Shown here in pieces: positions 1 through 8,978 of a DNA stretch of 21,134 bases. The first letter of the stretch is position 1. Each line of letters begins with the position of its first letter. The DNA lies in assembly GCA_015501595.1 (NCBI GenBank), contig JADNRX010000827.1, positions 1-21,134 on the forward strand, given 5' to 3'. A program made the translations under genes and the position numbers. The notes under the pieces are model-generated. The model did no database searches. It had not been told where the DNA came from and saw nothing but the letters and a program-made list of their open reading frames with translations. This DNA is from Hymenopellis radicata (lineage: Eukaryota > Basidiomycota > Agaricomycetes > Agaricales > Physalacriaceae).

Positions 1-155
1 GTTGGAGTCGCGCGGGAAACAAATGTTTCCTGTCGTCTTAACCACAAGACGAGGGCTATCGACTTCCGCCATTACATTAGACTGGTTTTGCTATACGTCT
101 TGATCATGACCGAACACTCGGTACTGAGAGACAGCTTGTAGATCTAGACGAGCTC

Positions 156-194
156 TATAAACGCAGCGTGCTATAAACGCAGGAATATAAACGC
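156..194 (+). repeat. Three direct copies of TATAAACGC
   Basis: The 9-mer TATAAACGC occurs at 156-164, 172-180 and 186-194, start-to-start spacing 16 and 14 bp. Three exact copies in 39 bp are unlikely by chance. It could be a cluster of protein-binding sites or the remains of a short tandem repeat. No gene can be assigned to it. Confidence 0.7.
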
Positions 195-235
195 CCATAC
201 CAAGAACGTGCGGCTCGCTGACGTTGCCTGTGGGG

Positions 236-251
236 TCGCTATCGATAGCGA
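236..251. repeat. 16-bp perfect palindrome
   Basis: TCGCTATCGATAGCGA equals its own reverse complement. It runs directly into another ATAGCGA unit on its right, so the ATAGCG hexamer is also tandemly repeated. Such a site could bind a dimeric factor, but about 0.3 such palindromes are expected by chance in a window this size. Confidence 0.6.
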
Positions 252-951
252 TAGCGATCCTGCCTTTTTGTAGCAGAAAACTCTCACGCCTCGGCCACAT
301 CAGTTGCCGGAGGGTGAGCGTTCGAGTCCTTGCTGCGTCCTTCAACGAATAGTAGATGTTCGTGCCCGTACTGCCTGCCAGCGCATACCGAGACTTTGTA
401 GATGGGTATGACAGAAGGTAGCTAAGACCTGTAATTTAAGAAGACTTCACATCCTCTTGGAAAGACCGGATTCGGAGAGCAGCAGACCAGATTGTAAGTG
501 AGCAAGCAGACTTATACACCAAGCACGTTCGGTACTGGAGAGCACAGTATAAGTGACTCACATTGTAGGCAACATACTTTGGATGTGCATCCTTCTTCAC
601 GAGCTTGACTTTGGGGCGCGCGCTGGAATATCGCTATGTATTCAAACTCCGACACATAGCGGGACAGCAATGGACAATTTACATTATTCGCGTACGTGGC
701 CTTCACCTCTCAAACTTTTATTTCACAGTGTTGTGCTACATATCAGTCTCTCAATAAAGTTTCGCGCCTTCAGGCGCGACGGAAATTTTCCAATAAACCA
801 CATCGCTATGTCTCGGCGGGCATGCCGTTTGCGGACATCTCCGAGCATCAGTGCTCGGGCCTTAAATCCGGTTCACGTCCTCATCTTGCCATTTCCACAC
901 GCTTGCACATACTTCCGGAGACTCGCAAACCTGAGGTAGGGTACACCAACA

Positions 952-1028
952 TCCTCTCCTTCTTCTCTTCTTCTCTCTCTCCTTTCTTTTTTTCTTTTCT
1001 TTTCTTTTCTTTCTTTTTTTCTTTTTCC
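952..1028 (+). repeat. 77-nt uninterrupted homopyrimidine tract
   Basis: Every base from 952 to 1028 is C or T: first CTT/CT-type repeats, then TTTTC-type repeats. Long CT tracts are common just upstream of fungal transcription starts and can also form triplex (H-DNA). No confident + strand gene follows it, and the next gene is on the minus strand, so its role is unclear. Open frames across it on both strands are composition artefacts. Confidence 0.85.
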
Positions 1029-1231
1029 GCACAGTCCGGCCCACAAGCACCGTTATCGAGCCGAACGTGCTTAAGATTTCTGTTAAGCTCCCACTTCACC
1101 AAGCCAATCAGAGGTCCGTCGACGTCCTCACCTCTTCACAAATTACCAACTCCACTCATTCGCAGTTCCATTGTGGATTGTAGAAATCTATCATAATTCC
1201 TCTCTTTCAAGTGTAATACATATGCATAATC

Positions 1232-2760
1232 TTAATCTTGGATCTGAACTTTAATAGCACCTTGAGCTGGGTCGGCAGCAACATGGGAAGGCAGAGACAG
1301 CCTCCTCCAGCGCAAACCGATGCGTCACCAATGGCTTCAAGTTAATCAATCCCGCAGCTACTAGGCGTATAGCCTTAGGATACTGGATACAAGGGTAAGA
1401 GAGGGCGATGTGCACAGCTGAGGTCTTACCTGATCTGCGTATCGGTATTGGAACTTGAGGTCGATCTCGTTGGCGCTTAGGTGCATGAAGGGGAACTACA
1501 ACAATGCTTAATATGGCAGTCGATATCGCAAGTCATTATGCTTACCTTCTGCTCGCTCTTGCCAACACCAATGACGAAGACTCGACCACCAAATTGAACG
1601 GACTACGAGAGGGTGAGTCGTTTGCCATACATCAGCGCGAGACGTACGAAGATCGCAGTCGATATACTGCTCTCAACCCCAGTACATTCCAAGGAGAGTT
1701 TTAGTTCTCCACCAGCAACAGCTTTTATCTTGGCCGCTTGTTGTTCGGGTGATAATTCGCGCTCAACGAGGACAGTGTGAACACCTGGACAAGTTTCTTC
1801 GCGAAATCAAGACGACTTTGGAAAAGATCAGTGATTACGATCGTTCAGCTCTGCGCACGGGCAGCGAGTAGCGAAACGAGCCCAATGGGACCGGCACCAC
1901 TAAGAGAATGTTAACATAAAGCGCACTAAACGTCTGAGGACAGACCAAATTAGGAGTCCAAGACGAAGGCCAGATCGGTCAATTCCAGCTAACGCGACAG
2001 CCAAAGGTTCGCACAACGCGCCTTCTTCGAAGGAAAGGTTGTCAGGAAGTCGATGGAGCCACTGTTCAGGATGAACGTGCCAACGCGTGAGTGTCCTAGC
2101 AGCAGAGATTCAACAAACACGGCTTTTCCGCTCGAGATCAAATTACCGTGGTACGGAGGAGTCGAGAAGAAAACCACGTCGGGGCAGCCGTTATATTTGC
2201 CCGTTCGGCATGGTGTGCAGGATGGTTGGGAACACGGTATGCCAACCTCCATTGCGACACGGTCGCCTGCAAGTCGCATCTTGAGACAAGAACAAGAAAG
2301 CGTTGTATGTCACATACCGACTTTCCATTCGGTAACACCTTCACCAAGCTCTACCACTTCTCCGGCGGACTCGTGTCCTGATCCGCACTGTCAATGACAA
2401 TTGAATTAGGACATGAAGTGCAGTAAACATGGACCCACCTCATCGGTCACGATCATGGTCCCGATGCCTCCATGACGCCAGAAATGAACATCGCTCCTGT
2501 ATCACTATTCAGACGCGTACAGAAATGGGTAAAACAAGAACGGCTGACCCGCAAATACCGGTAGCTCTGACGTGGAGCAAGACTTGCCCAGGGCCTGGCT
2601 TTGGCTTGGGTTTCTGGACAAGATGGATTTCGTGGGCCGGGTTGTAGAAAGCAGCGATGTTGGCATCGCTGTCGGTTTTCTCGCCAGCAGACAAGACTTT
2701 GAACTCGGAGTGCTGTAGGATCTTGCGAGGATCGTAGATGTCGGGATTCTGGGTGACCAT
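1232..2760 (-). pseudogene. Zinc-dependent polyol dehydrogenase (sorbitol/xylitol/L-arabinitol type), frame-disrupted
   Basis: Medium-chain dehydrogenase/reductase of the kind that oxidises sorbitol, xylitol or L-arabinitol with NAD in the cytosol. From ATG 2760 the exons encode the GroES-like start (GPGQVLLHVRATGICG), SDVHFWRHG, CGSGHESAGEVVELGEGV, the structural-zinc segment with CSQPSCTPCRTGKYNGCPD, the STPPYHG patch, LPDNLSFEEGALCEPLAVAL, the Rossmann motif CGAGPIGLVSLLAAR, SVQFGGRVFVIGVGKSEQK, and a C-terminus ending AIKVQIQD. Family position and about nine short introns are clear. The frame is broken: one base is missing at the junction near 2095 (HG|TLTR); an in-frame TGA lies at 1847-1845 before TIVITDLFQSRLDFAKKL; a shift occurs at about 1785; an extra C in the CCC run near 1286 shifts the last 15 codons. 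GLLICGAG also seems two residues shorter than the usual GDPVLICGAG. Substrate cannot be told apart from sequence. Pseudogene or local assembly errors. Confidence 0.8.
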
Positions 2761-3424
2761 GGCTGTTTAAGTGAGGAAGAAAAGATAGCGATTGGGCCTT
2801 TTATGGCGCAAAGATATTTCTCCGTAATCCTGTTCGGCAGCGTGGCGCAGGAGGAGGCTCAGATTGAGCCCGCTTCTGGCCCGAATTTTGAATATTGAGC
2901 GCCCACGAGACCATAGAAACTAGCAAATTTCTCCGAAAGCATGCTCAGAGTGAGAGGGAGAGGTCAGGCGCCCGGCCCGGACCACAATCCGAAATCTTCC
3001 CGGTCAGCGGAGCGCTAGCGCGTTCAAGTGCACCGCGACCTGACCAGTTTCAGCGTTATCTAGAGCTGCATTCGTCCCAGAATACGTACTGTTACTGTAC
3101 TTAGCATCGAGACTCGAGAGGGACGGGCAAAGCGATGTTCATCGCATGACTTGGTGGCAGTGCTGCTGCACCTTGAACTTGATACGTTTGCACGATACGG
3201 TCTGTGCAGTTGCTATTCGATGCCATTTGCTTCAGGGCAGCGAATCTACACGCGATGTGGCAATTTTAGCGCGCTAATCTGCTGCGAACTGTCCATCAAC
3301 GTTCAAGCCTTTGTATTGCACTGCCTCGCTTTGACGCCTTAACGGCCTTAACCTCCCAACGCAGAATTCCAGTCGTCGTTGCCTCCTCCTCCCATGATGC
3401 GCTCTCTGCACATTCAGTTCTAAA
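2761..3424. promoter_or_regulatory. Divergent intergenic region between dehydrogenase and the + strand ORF
   Basis: This 664-bp gap separates the dehydrogenase start (minus, 2760) from the ATG at 3425 (plus), so it should hold both promoters. A CT-rich patch (GCCTCCTCCTCCC) lies just before 3425. A 10-bp palindrome, GCGCTAGCGC, sits at 3012-3021. I see no open frame that looks coding and no certain factor site. Confidence 0.45.
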
Positions 3425-3778
3425 ATGGCTGACACTCCTTCCGAGGTCCCTCAACGCCGTCCCATCGCGCCCAAGTATCCGTACGATCCAGACGGAGTCT
3501 ACGAGGACCCGAATGTCCAAGCTTGGGCTCAATATTATGCGTACGGCGGCACTGACTTGGCTGGTGCCAGCTATTTTATCTCCATCCCTGGGTTGACTGA
3601 TCAACCAAATGTCGACGTCCTTTCCGCGGAACCAAACTTGTCGTGTAATGACAATGCTGCGTCTGATTCCTCAGTCCCTGTCCCTCCACACCACGACAAT
3701 CCCCCAGTTGCATCAGGATCGCAGAGCCATCGCGAGCCGCCAAGAGGACCACGCAGAAAAGTCTCGAAACGAACATGA
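3425..3778 (+). CDS. Hypothetical 117-aa ORF, perhaps the 5' part of the downstream kinase gene
   Basis: The ATG at 3425 has a good context (aaaATGG) and follows a CT-rich leader. The protein starts MADTPSEVPQRRP, then has an aromatic segment (YPYDPDG, DPNVQAWAQYYAYGG, FISIPGL) and a disordered Ser/Pro/His tail. I do not recognise it. After the TGA at 3776 the same frame stays open to about 3893 with typical Ser/Pro-rich content (KRPRASSSINSPPSAPSPQ). Another frame then gives an acidic Thr/Glu stretch up to 3962, and a third gives MEADDNGSSDPYNSQWNE from 3998. This pattern fits one long disordered N-terminus broken by indels, continuing into the kinase, but a separate small gene is possible. 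No signal peptide or membrane segment. Confidence 0.4.
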   Translation: MADTPSEVPQRRPIAPKYPYDPDGVYEDPNVQAWAQYYAYGGTDLAGASYFISIPGLTDQPNVDVLSAEPNLSCNDNAASDSSVPVPPHHDNPPVASGSQSHREPPRGPRRKVSKRT

Positions 3779-3997
3779 CAAGGCGAGGAGAGGTGTCCTG
3801 GCTTACTGGAGTTTCTTCACATCACCAAGCGGCCAAGGGCGTCGTCTAGTATTAATTCCCCACCTTCTGCCCCTTCGCCTCAATGTTGCCAGTACTGAGG
3901 AAACAACATCCGAGCCTACGGAAACCCAGTATGGTACCGATAGCTGGTTCGTCATAATGTAAACTCATGGAGACGTATATAGGATCCTACAATATCA

Positions 3998-6120
3998 ATG
4001 GAGGCGGACGATAATGGCTCTTCGGATCCATACAACTCACAATGGAACGAGAGAGAGAACTCGGCGAGCGGTACAGCGCCGAGGAGTCGATTCAAGCACC
4101 GGAAACCGAAGGTCGTCAAACTATATTACCACCCTCATACGCAGAGAGTGTATACACTCCATCTCCTGCGGCCAAAAATACAGCAGCATATTCCTCTGGC
4201 AAAGCATCCTTTGCGCCCTCTGTGTCTTTCGGAGAAAACACAGAGGGTGAATTTCCCAGGCCGTTGCCCTTTCCTGCTGTGCGGCCAGAGTTCCCTCCCA
4301 CCGACGAAAAGGTACCCGCGTATGAAGAGTTCACTGTCGGACGAGCGGAAGTCCAGATCTCGGACGACGAGGTTCCTGCGCGTCTTTCGCAGATCGAAGT
4401 GACTCTGTCACCGGGTCCGGGCGCGCAGAGTGCGTCTAAGCCTTTGTATCATGTAGGTTATTCATTCATCTTTCTATTTCGTGTTACCGACATTGAATAG
4501 AACCTGATGTCTCTGTTGCTTATGGAAGTGTCTCCAGTGAACAACACGACTACTAACAGGTGCGCCATTTTCATTGCCCCTTCAAGAGGTTAATGTGTAA
4601 CTCTAGTGTGATTGAAACCTTGAATGAATATGCAGAGTCGTTGCGTTCATTTGACGCCGTCACGTCTCTTGTACGAAGCCACATCTACCGTGGCAGTCTT
4701 CTACAGGTGCAGTAACCCGTTTGAGTTTACTGTATGCATTGCGTGCTCAAAGCACCTCAAGGTCGCGTCTGTTCTGGGATTATCTGACGACCCACGCGTC
4801 CGGCGGGCGCTGCAAGCAGACGAGACAGATATAGCAGAGATACTCAATCACGTATCACTGTCGGATGCTGATCGAGAGGCTGTGATCGCGTTGGAAGGAG
4901 ACGAGGCTCAGAGTTTTTTTGAACGTTGTCCAAGATGCAAGTCACCTTCCACATTGTGCTTAACTCTTTTAACAGCAAACAAAGGTCCTAGATCGAGGCT
5001 TCCTTTTCCGCGATCCCGCTGAGACCACTCAAGCGCGGCGACTGCTCGTAAAGTTGTCTGCAAATTGCTACAAGCTCCCTTCAAAACTCTTTATAGAGGG
5101 CGTCACGCGAAGCGAGGAGCATGCCACGTTCGGAGGTGGCTTCGGCGACGTCTTTAGAGGCACTTATCAAGGTGCAGTCGTGGCGCTGAAACGTATGAGG
5201 ATATTCCAGAGGGACACCGATCTTTCCCATAAACGGCGCGTTAGTAACGTTCCTTCTGATATTATCGCATTGCGAGTAACCTGTCTTCAGAAATTCTGTC
5301 AAGAAGCCTTGACGTGGCAGAGCTTGAAACACGCTTATATCGTTCCTTTTCTGGGTATCGTCGGCGAGGAGTTTCCCACTGTCTTGTGTATGGTGTCGCC
5401 ATGGATGAGGCATGGAACTGTGCTCAAGCATCTTGCTGATAATGGGCGAGCTTGCGTCAACAAGCGAGTAAGTACCCCGCTGATCCTTCAAACACTTTAT
5501 CTCACCCAGAACGTAGCTTTACGAGATCTCGCAAGGTTTGGAATACCTTCATTCTCAACAGGTCGTCCATGGTGATCTTCGTGGGGTACGTCGTATCAAC
5601 GCTAGTACTAGTGCTTCATACTAAACCTGTTTCTATAGTCCAATATCCTAATCAACGACTCGTGGCAAGCATGCTTGACAGACTTTGGACTGACCGTTTT
5701 TAACGACGCCACACCTGCAACGTACACGTCCCGGCATGAAGGTTCTGTGCGATGGATGGCGCCCGAGTTGTATATGCCGCAAAAGTTCGGGATGGAGCGA
5801 TTCCGGCTGACACCTGCAAGTGACATCTATGCTTTTGGCTGTGTCTGTCTTGAGGTAAACTCTCGATGTTACCATGCGCCAGGGACTAACAGAGCCATTA
5901 GCTATACACTGGCCGTGCCCCTTCCACGACATCTTCCACGACCCTGCGATCATTCTGAAGGTCACTGAAGGACAACGTCCAGACCGACCGACGTATACCG
6001 ATCCAGTTCTATCGGATGATTTATGGCGGCTCGTAACAAGCATGTTGGAGTGAGAAATTCGTTGATCGGCCTTCTACAAGAGATGCTGTTAGCGTTCTGA
6101 AAGAATTGTCGCACGTCAGG
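3998..6120 (+). CDS. TKL-type serine/threonine kinase, frame-disrupted
   Basis: A fungal kinase of the kind expanded in agaricomycetes. A disordered region with a PPSY motif (frame from 4042) leads through introns 4453-4500, 4560-4606 and 4707-4761 into a helical segment (SVIETLNEYAESLRSF, then VASVLGLSDDP). The kinase domain follows: glycine loop FGGGFGDVFRG, VVALK lysine, catalytic loop VVHGDLRGSNIL (5562-), DFG in LTDFGL, APE in VRWMAPE, and the subdomain IX DIYAFG. Introns 5240-5290, 5468-5516, 5586-5638 and 5855-5901 all keep phase. An intron from 4937 to 4984 or 4975 appears to use a GC donor (gcaagt). Disruptions: seven Ts at 4914-4920 where six keep the frame; one T lost near 5922 (LYTGRAP|FHDIF); TGA at 6051 just before RPSTRDAVSVLKEL. 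The HGD catalytic loop is usual in this group. The start could be 3998, 4042 or 3425. Target and pathway unknown. Confidence 0.75.
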
Positions 6121-6175
6121 CAAAATTCCTTAGTGCTTACAGTTGAGACTGATACGTTCTTGCAGCCTCCCCCCA

Positions 6176-7623
6176 TGCTTGAGGTACCCATACCCAGTCC
6201 GAGTGTCGTGGAGTTTGACGGAGACGTACCCCAATTCGACTTTTCCTTCGACGACGTTACGGAAAGGGAGGAAAAAGAGTACCAGTACCAAAGCGAGCCA
6301 GAAACGTGTTCATTTCGACTTGCCGGATTCTGCAGGCCCTTCCAGCTCAAGCATTGATCTCTCTGCTATCGCGCAGCAAAGAACGCGGTACGATGAAGCC
6401 GTTGCTGCTCGTGAGATCCGAGCTGCCCAGGACTCGTCAGATTTGACATTACCGCTTGTGCATGTATTTCAGGGGCCGGATGAAGATTGGGGACGACAAC
6501 AATTCTTCTTCGTCGGGATCTTACGTTCACTCAACCGAGGACGAAGAGGAGGAGGAGGATGTCGATTCTTCGGCATCTTCTTTCTTTGACCCCGACCTGC
6601 TCGTGTCTCCCCGTAAACCGAAAACATTCTCGTTCCCTAAATATGCTTCCATGGCCATGACGGACACTCCATGGACGGAGGAGGTCGATACTGTCGTGGG
6701 CGAAGATCAATCTGAGGACGCGGACAAAGATGAAGTGCAGTTGTGCTCCTTGTCGGCGATCTCTGCCTTTATAAAGGAAAACGTGCCGAGGGATGTGTGT
6801 CTGTGGAAGGGCGAGTTGCATCCGAAATCGTTTACGAACAATGACCTCGTCGTGAGTATTTTTCCTCTCCGAGATGGTTACGTGGAAGTTGATACAGCAC
6901 ACCACTAGAGCACCATCGAAGCACGATTAAGACGGCTGCACGACCCTTTAAATCCGCCGTTACCGTTTGCGACTCTGGCGTCCGACATCGTCTGGAGTCT
7001 TCGATTACAAGGCTTTTTCGAGAGTATTGATCCCGTCAAAGAGAGATTGCAGAACAACGTTTACTTCTTCTCGGAGAATGAGACGAAAGACAATCGTCCA
7101 ACCGGGATCATCCCTATGCTCACAAAATGCTATTCACCCGCTTGCTCGGATCTCTATCCTTGCTTCACCTATACGTGTCCTCGATGGGTAGGTGCTTTTC
7201 TTTCGCCACATTCAGACTGTTGATGTCGTTTTCCAGGGCCAAGTTGAATCCAAGTCTCGTCTAACGCATTTCCAAAGCCTTCCGCCGCTGAGGATAACGA
7301 ACATGGAAGACGATGATGTTGGTTCAGTGCGAATCCAATTTAAATTACCTTCGAGGCCTGCTCGGGTATTTGTTGATGCTAAAGTGGAAGAAGGAGACAT
7401 CCTTGACCGTTATTGGGAGCTCATAGACGAAATGGACGGCGCTTTTGGTTCCGACTTTCAGGTTGGAGGCTTCTCTGAGGAAGTCACCCGTAAGGTTGAG
7501 TCCATCATGCACCCCGGTGGAACACAAGCAGATAGGAGATGGCTATTGCTCTGGACATTGCTCTCATTTATTTCATTATGGTTCTTGCACACTTTGTTCA
7601 TTGTACCATTCACTTTCCTTTGA
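6176..7623 (+). CDS. Acidic protein with CYSPxC...PCFTYTCPR motif and C-terminal hydrophobic segment, frame-disrupted
   Basis: Not firmly recognised. From MLEVPIPSPSVVEFDGDV the reading frame must change near 6285 (to KRVHFDLPDSAGPSSSSIDL) and near 6460-6500 (to GDDNNSSSSGSYVHSTEDEEEEED). It then runs cleanly through an intron at 6852-6908, an exon 6909-7187 (STIEARLRRLHDPLNPPLPF, NVYFFSENETK, CYSPACSDLYPCFTYTCPR), an intron at 7188-7236 and a last exon 7237-7623. The paired-Cys motif after NVYFF reminds me of the segment upstream of the DH domain in fungal Rho1 exchange factors (Rom2 type), but no DH domain follows. Instead the protein ends with a Trp/Leu/Phe-rich stretch (RRWLLLWTLLSFISLWF) that could be a tail membrane anchor. 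It may be a separate gene or, through a possible intron 6115-6175, a C-terminal extension of the kinase. Confidence 0.5.
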
Positions 7624-7715
7624 ATCATCTTGGACGCTCGGTCTTGTACACCTACCTTCCTTTGAATTATCTGTGATATACATGTACGTTGCCAAAATCA
7701 AAGACAAAAGTGCAA
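7624..7715. other. Short convergent spacer
   Basis: Only 92 bp separate the stop of the + strand gene (7621-7623) from the stop of the dynactin-like gene (7716-7718, minus). Both 3' UTRs must overlap or be very short. No hairpin or clear polyadenylation hexamer stands out. Confidence 0.6.
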
Positions 7716-8726
7716 CTATTCTAGTCCAAGCCGTCGCCGTTCATCTCGCTCCCGTTCTGACTTTGAGACCTTGTCTTCTGCTTCTGTAAGTGTATCATCC
7801 CATGCCACAAAGAGTTCAGAAAGCGCGTCAATCTGGCAATATCCGAGTTGAACGATGGGATAAGACTTTGGAATGACTCTGACCTGTGTCGCGTGCCGGT
7901 CCATTATCGACGCAATTCGTTGCTCCAACGCAGCTGCCATCGCGAGATCCTCGTCGTGCGCTTTCATTAATGCCTCAAGACGCGGCTCCAGTGCTTCATA
8001 GCCTATAAACACCGGTCATCATCCATGGCTGTGGAAGAGAAAGATTACGACGCACTTGCAAGGTTTCCGGCACCCGTTACACCTTTCTTCTGCAGCGCTT
8101 CCACCTCCTGCATATCACGATCTGCAGCCCGTATATCGTTCTCCATTTCGGTTATTAGGGCGTCCAATGCCTCGTGGGACAAGTTGTGATGCACCGGGGA
8201 GTCTGGCAGGAGACCAGCGAGCGCAAACGAGGGCGTGAGGAGATGGGCATGCTTGTCATCTGTGACAGTGCAAGTCCGTGAATGAGCAATTTGCGAGAGA
8301 AGGACGCGTACATTGGCTCATGAAGCGTTTGAGTCCGTCGTTGCCTTGAACGGCGGCGTCGAGTTTGCGTTGGAGACCATCTGCAGCGCGGAGCAAGGTC
8401 TGGTCGGAGGCTAATTTGGCTTTTCCCTTCCTATCTTGCTTGACGCCGTACACGATGGCCTCGAGCCACCGTAAACGCAGTTCCAACGACAGCTCTGGCG
8501 CAATGGGCGGTGGTGGATTGGGTATGGGCGACGTTATTGGAGGCGGCTGCTGCTGCGAGGCGCTTGGAGGCGGCGGTGAATGGGGCGAGGACATGCCCGA
8601 CATCATACCGGACATTATGCTGACGCCGCTGGGAGATGTTGGTGGTGGCGATGATGGCGGTGTGGATGACGACAACACGCGAATCCGTTTGGAATCCCCA
8701 AGGAAAACGCTGCCAATGCTCGCCAT
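7716..8726 (-). CDS. Dynactin subunit 3 (p24)-like protein
   Basis: A predicted 284-aa coiled-coil protein resembling dynactin p24 (DCTN3; RO-14-type in filamentous fungi), which sits in the shoulder of the dynactin complex that links dynein to cargo. Exons on the minus strand are 8726-8312, 8259-8056, 8002-7884 and 7832-7716; all joins keep phase and total 855 nt with the stop. After a disordered Pro/Ser-rich head (residues about 15-75) comes [19 protein letters not shown], matching the p24 start (ELERWVYG), then [16 protein letters not shown], long helices, and [17 protein letters not shown] near the end, matching the p24 QFVQWDELL region. The Pro-rich head makes it longer than animal p24 (about 186 aa). 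The ATG at 8726 (MASIGSVF) is preferred over 8825, whose extra 33 residues are hydrophobic and overlap the divergent promoter. No frame breaks. Called from remembered family similarity. Confidence 0.7.
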
Positions 8727-8978
8727 AAATCGAGGATGATAACACAACGCAAGCTTGAGTACGTAGATCACAACGTGTACAAAGCTGATGAACATACGGA
8801 TCCGCTCGTCCGTTTCGGCTCCCATCTTAAGTTATTAACTACTTATAGGCACACAAAAACTCGAGCATCTGTTACTCATCTAAAGCTGTCAAGACGTCTT
8901 CCCGCCTGTCCTATATCGAATCGTATGTACTCAACGTTCCCATCAAGTACCTTGCTCACGCGCCGCAACAGTCTAAGG
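8727..8978. promoter_or_regulatory. Compact bidirectional promoter, dynactin p24-like / chorismate mutase
   Basis: The two ATGs (8726 minus, 8979 plus) are only 252 bp apart, or 198 bp if chorismate mutase starts at 8925. Both genes are intact, so this stretch should carry both promoters. Open frames that cross it are extensions of the first exons with no conserved content. I see no certain TATA box. Confidence 0.5.

Larger units (their letters stand above)
1..1231. other. Left-edge non-coding region, no gene recognised
   Basis: No reading frame here resembles a protein family I know. The longest open stretches (about 553-939 and 696-1196 on +) have low-complexity translations produced by a pyrimidine tract and lack splice structure. 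What is visible: three copies of TATAAACGC at 156-194, a 16-bp perfect palindrome at 236-251, AATAAA-like hexamers near 752 and 791, and a homopyrimidine tract at 952-1028. The right end is the 3' flank of the dehydrogenase on the minus strand. Confidence 0.6.

Noticed and set aside
303..330. tRNA B-box-like GTTCGAGTCC near 311
   Set aside because: No matching T-stem, A box or acceptor stem could be built around it. The similar GGTTCGAGTC on the minus strand near 14345 fails the same test.
762..779. 7-bp GC-rich hairpin with TTCA loop
   Set aside because: About one such stem is expected by chance in a window this size, and no gene end is near.
696..1196. 166-codon open frame on +, and Lys/Arg/Glu-rich frames opposite it
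   Set aside because: Both come from the homopyrimidine tract at 952-1028; no family resemblance and no splice structure.
1594..1630. + strand LNGLRE sequence resembling the chorismate mutase end
   Set aside because: It is the reverse complement of dehydrogenase sequence around an intron/exon join, and the match is limited to a few residues.
6411..6473. Intron with donor GTGAGA at 6411 to explain the frame change before GDDNNSSSS
   Set aside because: Joining to the acceptor before 6474 gives an immediate TGA. A 37-nt intron from 6437 would keep the frame but is shorter than all others here, so an indel is equally likely.
8365..8739. 124-codon Gly/Asp-rich frame on +
   Set aside because: Antisense of the Pro/Ser-rich first exon of the dynactin-like gene.
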